The position numbers and the translations under genes were made by a program. The notes beneath the pieces are model-generated. The model was not told where the DNA came from and did no database searches. It worked only from the letters and a program-made list of their open reading frames with translations. From the NCBI RefSeq assembly GCF_900182785.1, contig NZ_FXTS01000002.1:1-64000 (forward strand): a stretch of DNA of 64,000 nucleotides, given 5' to 3'. Shown piece by piece: positions 1 to 7,513 of this stretch. The DNA comes from Oceanospirillum linum (GTDB taxonomy: Bacteria > Pseudomonadota > Gammaproteobacteria > Pseudomonadales > Halomonadaceae). Numbering within the stretch: the first letter of the stretch is position 1; every line of letters begins with the position of its first letter.

Positions 1-112
1 CAGCCAGTAAAACAGAGTTAATACAGCTTTAGAACAGGCACTGAAAGCAGCATGAATCGAGCTTACAGACAGCCAAAGCTTAAAAAGGCAGGAAACACAG
101 AATAAACAAACG

Positions 113-412
113 ATGGCCGATAAAAACCGGCCATCGAAAATAAACAACAGAGAGCGAGCTGTTGGTGGGAAAAACGGATTAGAAGCAGGTTTTCCTACAG
201 ACTCGTTATTACCCAAATCGGCTAATTATCAAGATGAGATGCTATGTCTTCAATTAACTGGTTATCTTGACTATTGTAGCCCTGGTCAAACAGTTGCTGG
301 TTATCTTAGATACTATAATTTAGATGGTAATCAAAATGGACAGTTTTCCTACCAAAGCACCTCAGCTAACTTCCCCAATAATACATTTTATCGCTTCATT
401 AACATCCAGTAA
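113..412 (+). CDS. hypothetical small protein (doubtful)
   Basis: An open frame of 99 codons in the AT-rich left edge. I do not recognise the protein. The second half (from about residue 42) looks more protein-like, with several Tyr and Gly residues and a Cys pair, and ends in FINIQ. The first 30 residues are basic and resemble translated noncoding DNA. No good Shine-Dalgarno sequence precedes the ATG. It lies just left of the REP-transposase repeats, in DNA more AT-rich than the rest of the window, so it may be the remnant of a transferred gene cut by the insertion. It could equally be a chance frame. Confidence 0.25.
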   Translation: MADKNRPSKINNRERAVGGKNGLEAGFPTDSLLPKSANYQDEMLCLQLTGYLDYCSPGQTVAGYLRYYNLDGNQNGQFSYQSTSANFPNNTFYRFINIQ

Positions 413-455
413 GTTAACTTATCTGTTATCACTGACTTTAGGTCAGCGAAAAACT

Positions 456-471
456 GTGACACCCATAATTT
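456..471 (+). repeat. REP-like terminal repeat, outer copy
   Basis: The sequence GTGACACCCATAATTT is a one-base variant of the motif repeated at 509-524, 1610-1625 (inverted) and 1661-1676. It is part of the flanking repeat set of the Y1 transposase at 591-1571. Confidence 0.7.
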
Positions 472-508
472 AGCCTAACCAAAACGGGCTTGTCCCATCT
501 AAAAAACT

Positions 509-568
509 GGGACACCCATAATTTGATCCTACCAAAATCAGCCACCTGATCTACACTTAAAGCACTGG
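509..568 (+). repeat. left terminal repeat of the REP-transposase element
   Basis: It starts with GGGACACCCATAATTT and ends just before the transposase ribosome-binding site. The same 60-base block recurs at 1661-1720 with roughly four fifths identity, and its first 16 bases recur inverted at 1610-1625, right of the transposase. This fits the short palindromic ends recognised by REP-associated tyrosine transposases. Confidence 0.7.
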
Positions 569-590
569 TGAAATTATGGAGGATCACACC

Positions 591-1571
591 ATGACCCGTG
601 CCCGATATGAGCAGATCAGCACCGCTGATACCCCGTATTACCACTGCATCGCCCGCTGCGTTCGGCGGGCATTCTTATGCGGTGAAGATACCTTTTCCGG
701 TCAGTCCTACGAACACCGCCGCCAATGGATTCTGGATCGTTTAACCGCGCTGGATCAGATGTTCGCCGTTGATGTGTGTGCTTACGCCATTATGTCCAAC
801 CATTACCATCTGGTGCTCTATATCAATCAGGCTGAGGCGGAGTCCTGGTCTGAGGATGAGGTGATCCGTCGTTGGTTGCTGCTGTTTAAAGCGCCGGTTC
901 TGATTGAGCGTTATCAGAAAAACGAGTGCTCCAGTAACGCTGAGCGGAAAAAAGCCACTGAAATCATTGAAGACTGGCGGCAGCGTCTGATGGATATCAG
1001 TTGGTTTATGCGCTGCCTGAATGAGTATATCGCCCGAAAATCCAATGAAGAGGATGGCTGTACGGGCCGATTCTGGGAGGGGCGCTTTAAAAGTCAGGCC
1101 CTGCTGGATGAGCAGGCGCTATTAACCTGCATGGCCTATGTCGACCTGAATCCGGTGCGGGCGGGGCTTGCTGATCGCCCGGAACACTCGGATTTTACCT
1201 CGGTGCAGCAGCGTATCCGGCAAAGGACTCAAGCCCGTGAAGAAGCCGATCTACCCAAACTGAAAGCCTTATCCGCCACTCAGGCGGGTAGCGAACAGGT
1301 GATCCCTTTTGATTATGCGGACTATCTGACGCTGGTCGACTGGGCTGGACGCTGCCAACGGGAAGATAAACACGGCTCTATCCCCGAGGGTTATCCGCCC
1401 ATTCTGCAACGGCTGAATATCGATGCAGACGCCTGGCTGAAAGCGATGCGACCCAAAGGTATGCCACGCTGCCGTGCGGTAGGGCGGTTCAGAAAACTGC
1501 AACAGTTTGCCCGGAATAAAGGACTGGCATGGATCTCATCCGGTCAGCAGCTACAGGCTATTTTCAGATAG
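591..1571 (+). CDS. REP-associated tyrosine (Y1/IS200-like) transposase
   Basis: A single-strand HUH-type transposase of the Y1_Tnp family, as found in REP-associated tyrosine transposases (RAYTs). The SNHYHLVL stretch near residue 67 is the metal-binding H-x-H motif, and the middle of the protein carries the family signature CMAYVDLNPVRAG. Of the two ATGs, 591 is preferred: GGAGG at 578-582 sits 8 bases upstream, whereas the ATG at 576 overlaps that site. At 326 residues it is full length for the family, with a long C-terminal extension. Flanking motifs GACACCCATAATTT in direct and inverted orientation support a mobile or domesticated REP element. The reading frame is intact, so it may be active. 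Confidence 0.88.
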   Translation: MTRARYEQISTADTPYYHCIARCVRRAFLCGEDTFSGQSYEHRRQWILDRLTALDQMFAVDVCAYAIMSNHYHLVLYINQAEAESWSEDEVIRRWLLLFKAPVLIERYQKNECSSNAERKKATEIIEDWRQRLMDISWFMRCLNEYIARKSNEEDGCTGRFWEGRFKSQALLDEQALLTCMAYVDLNPVRAGLADRPEHSDFTSVQQRIRQRTQAREEADLPKLKALSATQAGSEQVIPFDYADYLTLVDWAGRCQREDKHGSIPEGYPPILQRLNIDADAWLKAMRPKGMPRCRAVGRFRKLQQFARNKGLAWISSGQQLQAIFR

Positions 1572-1595
1572 GTCATGAAGCGGATTTAACGTGTT
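1555..1595 (+). repeat. 3' end block of the transposase element, copy 1
   Basis: The last codons of the transposase and the bases after its stop. The 41-base block recurs at 1750-1790 with only two mismatches. Confidence 0.75.
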
Positions 1596-1609
1596 AATAT
1601 GACTGAATT

Positions 1610-1625
1610 AAATTATGGGTGTCCC
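1610..1625 (-). repeat. right inverted terminal repeat (REP-like)
   Basis: AAATTATGGGTGTCCC is the exact inverse of GGGACACCCATAATTT at 509-524. Together the two bracket the transposase gene. Confidence 0.75.
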
Positions 1626-1660
1626 GTAATCCCGTTTAAGCCTCTTCGAAAAGAAAAACC

Positions 1661-1790
1661 GGGACACCCATAATTTGACCCTGCCAAAACCAGCTCTCTG
1701 ACCTACGCTTAAGATGCTGTTTCCCAGCTAGCGCTATGAACACCGCCGCAGGCTATTTTCAGATAGGTCAGAAAGCGGATTTAACGTGTT
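1661..1790 (+). mobile_element. internally deleted second copy of the REP-transposase element
   Basis: This stretch begins with GGGACACCCATAATTT and follows the left end of the intact element (509-568) for about 60 bases at roughly four fifths identity. After about 30 unmatched bases it continues with a 41-base copy (1750-1790) of the transposase 3' end, two mismatches. The coding body in between is missing. It therefore looks like a MITE-style deletion derivative in tandem with the parent. It ends one base before the stop codon of the DUF6164 gene. Confidence 0.7.
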
Positions 1791-1791
1791 G

Positions 1792-2133
1792 TTACTTAAA
1801 CGCATCCAAAAACGGAATCAGGGTCAGACTGGCAATCGCGATGATGGCGACAATGCTCAGGAGAAAACGGGTTGGATGTTCTAAAAAACGCTCGCCGGTT
1901 GTCTGTACAGGATGCTGGCGCACCTCTTCCAGCCAGTCCCGCTGAATCTCATCCAGCAGTACTCTTGCGGATTCAAAATCCTCTTCATCTCTCAGCCATA
2001 ATGCTGCCAGCGAAATACCAAAGCGGCCTTTGGTGGTTTCGTAGTAGTTGACCTCTGCTTTATCAAGGCGTGCTCGTACAAAGTCAGCTTCTTCATCGGT
2101 CACGGAGTTGAGCTTAAAAAGCAGTTTGGCCAC
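1792..2133 (-). CDS. DUF6164 family membrane protein
   Basis: A 113-residue protein starting MAKLLFKLNSV. The N-terminal two thirds form a soluble alpha/beta part with the conserved-looking segment ETTKGRFGISLAALWL. One hydrophobic helix lies at about residues 88-108. This fits the DUF6164 family of small gammaproteobacterial proteins of unknown function, recognised by memory of the family pattern. The stop codon lies one base from the deleted transposon copy, so the insertion respected the gene end. It is probably transcribed alone, because efpL upstream has its own terminator hairpin. Confidence 0.75.
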   Translation of the reverse strand: MAKLLFKLNSVTDEEADFVRARLDKAEVNYYETTKGRFGISLAALWLRDEEDFESARVLLDEIQRDWLEEVRQHPVQTTGERFLEHPTRFLLSIVAIIAIASLTLIPFLDAFK

Positions 2134-2241
2134 GTTGTTTCCTTTGAATAGTAAATAGGCTGTCCGGTAAGTCGGGCAGCGTAAAAGGCAGGATATTAGC
2201 CTTGTTAGGCTGAAGGTTCCACCCTGTTGCGGTGAAACGCA

Positions 2242-2268
2242 AAACGCCCTGAAGGGATCAGGGCGTTT
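2242..2268 (-). terminator. terminator after efpL
   Basis: Inverted repeat AAACGCCCTGA / TCAGGGCGTTT around a short loop, 23 bases past the efpL stop. The T-run on the minus strand is short (TTTTGCGTTT). Confidence 0.7.
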
Positions 2269-2290
2269 AGCTGTAGCATCGGCTTAAGAT

Positions 2291-2857
2291 TTAAGCGCGA
2301 CCACCAAACTTACGCTCTTCTACGTTCACCTTAATACGGTCACCGGCGGAGATATGCTCCGGTACCTGAACCACAAGTCCTGTGCTTAGGGTGGCCGGTT
2401 TAGTGCGGGAGGTTGCGGATTGCCCTTTAATTGACGGGTCTGTTTCTGCGATAACAAGCTCTACCGTGGTGGGCAGTTCAATGGCAACGGGACTATCATT
2501 GACCAGTAGTACGTTAATGCCCTGAGTCTCTTCGGTAATAAAGCCGGATTCTTCTGCGATGGATTCTTTACGTAAGTTATATGAGCTGTAATCCTCGCTG
2601 TCCATAAAGACGTACTCGTCACCATCAATATAAGACAGCATTGCCGGGCGGCGGAACAGGTCAGCCAATGTCAGCATGTCGGAATCTTTAAAAGACTCAT
2701 CCCGCTTGGCACCGGTTACCACATCGTACATGCGCATACGATAGATGCTGCCACCGGCGCGGCCCTGGGGCACAGAGCGCTCGATATCCCGGATGATCCA
2801 GACATTCCCGTCCAGTTCTACAGCTGCATTTTTTTTGATTTCACTTGCCTTCGGCAT
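2291..2857 (-). CDS. efpL: elongation factor P-like protein EfpL (YeiP)
   Basis: A three-domain EF-P paralogue of 188 residues. The N-terminal KOW-like domain (about 1-65) carries a tip loop SVPQGRAGGS with Arg where EF-P has its modified Lys. The OB domains follow, with the family-typical stretches VFMDSEDYSSYNL and GLVVQVPEHISAGDRIKVN. EF-P family proteins bind stalled ribosomes and promote peptide-bond formation at difficult motifs such as polyproline; EfpL is the gammaproteobacterial branch. It is a monocistronic gene with a terminator directly downstream. This is a core gene and marks the likely chromosomal border of the accessory island. Confidence 0.9.
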   Translation of the reverse strand: MPKASEIKKNAAVELDGNVWIIRDIERSVPQGRAGGSIYRMRMYDVVTGAKRDESFKDSDMLTLADLFRRPAMLSYIDGDEYVFMDSEDYSSYNLRKESIAEESGFITEETQGINVLLVNDSPVAIELPTTVELVIAETDPSIKGQSATSRTKPATLSTGLVVQVPEHISAGDRIKVNVEERKFGGRA

Positions 2858-2913
2858 GCTCTCATTCCTCAGAGGCTATGGGTGTAAATGTTGCAGGCAA
2901 GATTACTATAAAA

Positions 2914-3008
2914 TGCGATCACATCGTCAGCAGTATTTTAGTATGACGGGGGGGATTGACCTGTTGGTTAGGTGATCAATTTCTGCTGCTGATATCGTGA
3001 TCACAAAA
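2914..3008 (+). promoter_or_regulatory. cluster of GATCAC sites upstream of puuB1
   Basis: Three copies of a GTGATCAC-type motif precede the oxidase gene at 3167: TGCGATCACA at 2914-2923, GGTGATCAAT at 2971-2980, and TCGTGATCACAAAA from 2995 with a perfect core at 2997-3004. The same palindrome recurs around spuC, the GntR gene and puuA1 (14.0-15.3 kb). They are candidate operators of the GntR regulator. The rest of the 309-base gap shows nothing else clear. Confidence 0.55.
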
Positions 3009-3166
3009 TTACCCCCTGGTAGGTATATCTGATACTTGCCTTCTGCGCGTATCGTTAACCCATAAATAATATTCCGTGGGGCTGCTCTTTTGAGAGTGGC
3101 CTCCCGATAAAAGACGACCATTTGAGACAACCACTCCAATTGAGAGTGAATGCCGGAGTCACTGAT

Positions 3167-4450
3167 ATGACTGTACCTTCACATACCACTTCTTACTATG
3201 CCGCTTCGGCCAATGATAAGTCCCTGCGACCGGAATTGCAGGGTGATGTCACGGCGGATATTTGCGTTATTGGCGCAGGTTTTACCGGGCTTTCCAGTGC
3301 GCTGCATTTAGCGGAACGTGGCTTTAATGTTGTTGTGCTGGAAGCCAGCCGTATCGGCTTTGGTGCATCTGGCCGTAATGGTGGTCAGATCGTACACAGT
3401 TATAGCCGGGATATGGATTTTATCTCCCGTCACTATGGTAAAGAGACCGGTGATGAGATGGGGAAAATGGCTTTTGAGGGCGGCGAGATTATTCGCGGCT
3501 TTGTGCAAAAATACAAGATCGATTGTGACCTGAAAAATGGCGGTATCTTTGCGGCCTGTAACAGTAAGCAGCTGAAAGAGCTGGAAGGAAAAAAAGCACT
3601 TTGGGAGCAGCATGGCCATACCCAGCTTGAGATGCTGGATGCTGGCTCGATTCAGGATCATGTGGGTACAAGCCGTTATCCCGGTGGTTTGCTGGATAAA
3701 TCCGGCGGTCACTTTCACCCTCTGAATCTGGTGCTGGGAGAGGCCGCAGCCTTTGAATCTCTGGGCGGCACCATCTATGAAGCCTCTGCCGTAACCCGGG
3801 TTGAAGAGGGCGAAAAAGCCAAAGTTCATACGGCTAAAGGCTGTGTAACTGCAGATTTTGTCATTGTAGCCGGTAATGCCTATCTGGGCGGTCTGATTCC
3901 TAAGCTGGAACAGAAAGCGATGCCGTGCGGAACCCAGGTGATCACCACAGAACCACTTTCTGAAGCGCAGCAGAAAGCTCTGCTGCCAAAAGACAACTGT
4001 GTGGAAGACTGTAACTACCTGCTGGATTACTACCGCCTGTCGGGTGATGGCCGGCTGATCTATGGTGGCGGCGTAACCTATGGTGCCCGTGAGCCGGATA
4101 AGATTGAATCTCTGATCGTACCTAAGATGCTGAAGACTTTCCCGGAACTGAAGAATGTGAAGGTGGATTTCGCATGGACCGGTAACTTCCTGCTGACCTT
4201 GATGCGTCTGCCGCAGTTTGGTCGGATCGGCAGCAATGTCTATTACGCCCAGGGATACAGTGGTCATGGTGTCACCAGTTCTCATCTGGCGGGCCGTGTG
4301 TTGGCGGATGCGATTCAGGGGCAGGCGGAGCGCTATGATGTTCTGGCAAACCTGCCGCAGTATCCGTTCCCCGGCGGCCGTTTATTGCGTGTGCCCTACA
4401 CTGCAATGGGTGCGGCCTACTATAACGTACGAGACAAACTGGGTATCTGA
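3167..4450 (+). CDS. puuB: FAD-dependent amine oxidase, PuuB-like (gamma-glutamylputrescine oxidoreductase family)
   Basis: A DAO-family flavoprotein of 427 residues. The Rossmann dinucleotide motif VIGAGFTG is near residues 35-42 and is followed by RIGFGASGRNGGQ, the signature of PuuB-type oxidases. The C-terminal FAD contact is AQGYSGHGV. In the Puu pathway this enzyme oxidises gamma-glutamylputrescine to gamma-glutamyl-aminobutyraldehyde with H2O2 release. Start chosen at ATG 3167: GGAG lies 8 bases upstream, and the paralogue at 50441 begins the same way (MT..xxSYYAxSAN). An upstream TTG at 3122 would add 15 unconserved residues. It is separated from the other puu genes but shares their GTGATCAC sites. 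Other gamma-glutamyl-amines are possible substrates. Confidence 0.85.
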   Translation: MTVPSHTTSYYAASANDKSLRPELQGDVTADICVIGAGFTGLSSALHLAERGFNVVVLEASRIGFGASGRNGGQIVHSYSRDMDFISRHYGKETGDEMGKMAFEGGEIIRGFVQKYKIDCDLKNGGIFAACNSKQLKELEGKKALWEQHGHTQLEMLDAGSIQDHVGTSRYPGGLLDKSGGHFHPLNLVLGEAAAFESLGGTIYEASAVTRVEEGEKAKVHTAKGCVTADFVIVAGNAYLGGLIPKLEQKAMPCGTQVITTEPLSEAQQKALLPKDNCVEDCNYLLDYYRLSGDGRLIYGGGVTYGAREPDKIESLIVPKMLKTFPELKNVKVDFAWTGNFLLTLMRLPQFGRIGSNVYYAQGYSGHGVTSSHLAGRVLADAIQGQAERYDVLANLPQYPFPGGRLLRVPYTAMGAAYYNVRDKLGI

Positions 4451-4769
4451 TACCTCACTGCACTGACCACAGAATATCCGGGTTTTCTAAACCCGGGTTA
4501 TCTCAAATACAACCAGCAAGAGCGCACCTGACCGTCCTACCCTATAGCTTCCCGGGACTGTTCGTGGTGCTACTTACCTCATTCTAATAATACTTGTCGT
4601 GGGCAGGGATTAAGCCAGCGGTTAAACAAGTCGGATGCAGGGTCTGTCGTTGCAGCTAGTCACTGTTGTTGGCTACCAACTGATAGATTGATGACCGGCA
4701 GTAAAACACCACCTGAGGAGAGCGGGATGCTCATCCTGCAGGGTATAAAAAATATAAACAGGTACGCAT
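4451..4769. other. 319-base intergenic region between puuB1 and the antiporter
   Basis: It contains a perfect 8-base inverted repeat CCGGGTTT / AAACCCGG (4478-4496, loop of 3), without a T-run, shortly after the puuB1 stop. A small hairpin GCGGGATG..CATCCTGC lies at 4722-4739, near the antiporter start. I see no gene and no riboswitch pattern I can name. Confidence 0.5.
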
Positions 4770-6305
4770 ATGAGCAGTTCAAGTTATTCGTCTCCCGCTA
4801 CAGAGCCTATGACTCAGGAGCCTTCGGCTTCTATGAATAAAGCTGTAATACCGGATATGGTCTCCAACCCCACACGCTGGGTTCTGTTTTACGGCATGAT
4901 TATGGCGGGGTTTGCTTATCTTTCCACTCTGCAGCCTGAAGGCGAAAGTTACGGCTTCTTCAGTATGCTGCCTGCTCTGCTGATTCTGGTGGTAGCGGTG
5001 CTGACTAAAAAACCGCTGGAATCGATTTTTGCCGGTATTATCGCCGGACTTCTGCTACTAAACCCCGCCGGTATTGTGACGGGACTGGGAGATATCTCTC
5101 TTGCGGTTGTGATGGATGAGACTATCGCCTGGATTGTGCTGGTTTGCGGCATGATGGGTGGCCTGATCAATATGCTGGAGCGCGGCGGCAGCGTACTCTC
5201 ATTCGGTGAGCTGCTTGCCAAGCGAATCCAAACCAAGCGGGGCACCATGCTGACGACTTGTGGTTTGGGGGTGATGGTGTTTATTGATGACTACCTGAAC
5301 TCTCTGGCGGTATCCGCGTCCATGAAAAATCTGACCGACCGTTACAAGATCTCCCGGGAGAAGCTGGCCTTTCTGGTGGACTCCACTGCAGCCCCGGTCT
5401 GTATTTTGGTGCCGGTGTCCACCTGGGCCGTTTATTTTGCTGCACTGTTAGAAGAAAACGGTGCTGTTGCTGAAGGTAAGGGGATGTCTCTTTATATTGA
5501 GTCTATCCCTTTTATGGCTTACGGCTGGATCGCCTTGGTTGTTGTTTTTCTGGTTGCTGCCGGCATTCTGGGGGATTTTGGCCCCATGAAAGCGGCGGAA
5601 AAACGAGCGCAAGAGGGGCAGTGCATACCTGATGGCGGTCAGCAGATGGGATTCGATACCAGTAACTTACGCAAGACGTCACCGGTGGTCGGTCTGATCA
5701 ACTTTCTGCTACCTATGGCGGTTCTGATCGCGGCGAGTGTTTACTATGAGATCGACCTGCTGCTGGGCGCTCTGGTGGCCTCCCTGTTCACCATGGTGCT
5801 CTATTTCTGGCAGCGTCTTTTGAGCTTCAGTGATCTGGTGGACTCCATGCTGGATGGCTTTAAAGTGATGCTGCACCCCATCGCGGTGGTTTGTGCCGGG
5901 TTTATGCTGAAGGATGTCAATGATCAGCTGGGTATGACGCCTTATATCATCGACACTCTGACCCCTTATCTTTCGAAGGAGATGCTTCCGGCACTGGTGT
6001 TTGCTGCCATGGCGGCTGTGGTGTTTGCCACAGGTTCCAGCTGGGGCGTGTTTGTGGTGTCTCTGCCGATTGTTATTCCTATGGCCCTGGCGATGGATAT
6101 GTCCATGCCGCTGACAGTGGGTGCGCTACTGTCGGCCTCTGCTTTTGGTAGCCATGCCTGCTTCTTTAGTGATTCCACAGTGCTTTCTGCTCAGGGGTCC
6201 GGTTGTACGCCGATGCAGCATGGTTTGACTCAGATTCCTTATGCTCTGTTAGGTGCCGTATTTGCCTTTGTTGGCTTTATTATGCTCGGCTTCTGGATGG
6301 CATAG
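4770..6305 (+). CDS. NhaC-family Na+/H+ antiporter-like transporter
   Basis: An integral membrane protein of 511 residues with about 11-12 hydrophobic segments after a 35-residue polar N-terminus. It carries the NhaC-type patterns GLGVMVFIDDYLNSLAV (two acidic residues in the membrane) and DSTAAPVCILVPVSTW, and near the C-terminus FGSHACFFSDSTVLSAQGSGC. Members of this superfamily exchange Na+ for H+, or carry organic substrates such as malate/lactate or amino acids. Its place directly after a polyamine oxidase suggests uptake or efflux linked to amines, but the substrate cannot be read from sequence. A strong terminator follows at 6370-6405. Confidence 0.8.
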   Translation: MSSSSYSSPATEPMTQEPSASMNKAVIPDMVSNPTRWVLFYGMIMAGFAYLSTLQPEGESYGFFSMLPALLILVVAVLTKKPLESIFAGIIAGLLLLNPAGIVTGLGDISLAVVMDETIAWIVLVCGMMGGLINMLERGGSVLSFGELLAKRIQTKRGTMLTTCGLGVMVFIDDYLNSLAVSASMKNLTDRYKISREKLAFLVDSTAAPVCILVPVSTWAVYFAALLEENGAVAEGKGMSLYIESIPFMAYGWIALVVVFLVAAGILGDFGPMKAAEKRAQEGQCIPDGGQQMGFDTSNLRKTSPVVGLINFLLPMAVLIAASVYYEIDLLLGALVASLFTMVLYFWQRLLSFSDLVDSMLDGFKVMLHPIAVVCAGFMLKDVNDQLGMTPYIIDTLTPYLSKEMLPALVFAAMAAVVFATGSSWGVFVVSLPIVIPMALAMDMSMPLTVGALLSASAFGSHACFFSDSTVLSAQGSGCTPMQHGLTQIPYALLGAVFAFVGFIMLGFWMA

Positions 6306-6369
6306 GACAGCACTCCGGTCGCTGCATGGTCTTCTTTGCGACTGCGTTAAAGCGTATAGCTAAAAGAAC

Positions 6370-6405
6370 AAAGGCCCCTGATCTGAGAAAGGATCAGGGG
6401 CTTTT
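6370..6405 (+). terminator. intrinsic terminator after the antiporter gene
   Basis: Stem GCCCCTGATC / GATCAGGGGC around TGAGAAAG, followed by TTTT. It separates the antiporter from the EamA gene. Confidence 0.8.
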
Positions 6406-6441
6406 GGGTTTAACAGGTTTCAGCTTTAAGGAAAAATAATA

Positions 6442-7401
6442 ATGATAATACGTTCATCAAGACTGGCATTTATTTTAGTTTTTCTGATCAGCCTGATTTG
6501 GGGCACAGAATTTGTTCTGATTGATTTGGCCGTGGCGGAACTGCCGACTCACACCTTTAATGCCATCCGCTTTGCTCTTGCTGCACTTTCTCTCTTACCT
6601 CTGCTGTATTTCAGTAAAGAGAAGGTGCGTCCGGATCAACTAAAGAAGCTATTACTAACCGCACCCGTATTAGGGGCGATGTTGTTTATCGGTTTTTATG
6701 CACAGACGGAAGGTCTGCGTTTTACCTCGGTATCCAATGCGGGTTTTATTACCGCCTTAAGTGTCCCCTTGGTGCCTGTGCTGGGATTGCTGCTTTTTCG
6801 TCAGAAAGTGCGTCTGATGGTTTGGTTGGGTGTTTCTCTGGCAACATTGGGTCTGTACCTGTTGACCATGGGAGGCTCCGCTTATGTGTATAACAAAGGA
6901 GATCTTCTGGTGCTGATCTGTGCCTTTGGTTTTGCTGCCCATATTGTACTGACAGGTCACTGGGTGGGAAATATGCCGGTGATTACCCTGAGCATTATTC
7001 AGTTGCTTGCTGTGGCATTGTACAGCGTGATTGGAGCGGCAATGGGTGATCACCCTATATTCTATTATGCCGGAACTCCGCCGATTACGGGTTGGGAGTT
7101 GTTCAGTAAACCGATTGTTATTTTTTCGGTTGTGGTGGCTTCGACACTCGGGACAGCCTATGCCGTATGGGCTCAGTCTGCCTGTCAGACGCTGCTGCCC
7201 TCCCATAAAATTGCTCTGGTATTTGCCCTTGAGCCGATCTTTGCGCATATAACCGCCTGGGTGGTATTAAGTGAGCACCTTGGTGTGATGGGTGCTGTTG
7301 GTGCGGCCTGTATTGTTGCGGCGATGGTTATTTCAGAGCTGGGGGATAAGAGCCATAAGCCTGAGATTCGGGCACTGGATCAGACCGCTGCACCGCATTA
7401 A
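6442..7401 (+). CDS. EamA/DMT-superfamily transporter
   Basis: A 319-residue protein with ten predicted membrane helices in two EamA repeats (about 8-142 and 153-303). The first repeat starts with the typical LISLIWGTEFVLIDLAV. Such proteins usually export amino acids or metabolites, and the substrate is unknown here. AAGGA at 6428-6432 precedes the ATG by about 9 bases. The gene is preceded by a terminator and so has its own promoter. It converges on the chemoreceptor gene at 7514, with a hairpin between them. Confidence 0.85.
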   Translation: MIIRSSRLAFILVFLISLIWGTEFVLIDLAVAELPTHTFNAIRFALAALSLLPLLYFSKEKVRPDQLKKLLLTAPVLGAMLFIGFYAQTEGLRFTSVSNAGFITALSVPLVPVLGLLLFRQKVRLMVWLGVSLATLGLYLLTMGGSAYVYNKGDLLVLICAFGFAAHIVLTGHWVGNMPVITLSIIQLLAVALYSVIGAAMGDHPIFYYAGTPPITGWELFSKPIVIFSVVVASTLGTAYAVWAQSACQTLLPSHKIALVFALEPIFAHITAWVVLSEHLGVMGAVGAACIVAAMVISELGDKSHKPEIRALDQTAAPH

Positions 7402-7468
7402 GTCTGGCGCTACTTTGTGAGATATTACGTGGTCTCAGATTACCATCGGCGATATGGATGACAGAAAG

Positions 7469-7488
7469 ACCGGAGCCAGGGCTCCGGT
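7469..7488. terminator. hairpin between convergent genes
   Basis: Perfect 8-base stem ACCGGAGC / GCTCCGGT with a 4-base loop between two convergent stop codons. The T-runs are weak on both sides, so its strength as a terminator is uncertain. Confidence 0.5.
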
Positions 7489-7513
7489 TGCTTGGTCGGG
7501 GAAAAATGACGCT

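Noticed and set aside
1736..1945. A 69-codon plus-strand frame across the deleted transposon copy
   Set aside because: It runs antisense through the DUF6164 gene and joins unrelated segments; not a gene.
3308..4285. A 325-codon open frame antisense to puuB1
   Set aside because: It mirrors a clearly real flavoprotein gene; its translation has no recognisable domain and is rich in His and Gln, as expected from the reverse strand.
4451..4769. Possible riboswitch before the NhaC-type gene
   Set aside because: Only small hairpins are visible and no conserved core of a known riboswitch class could be recognised.
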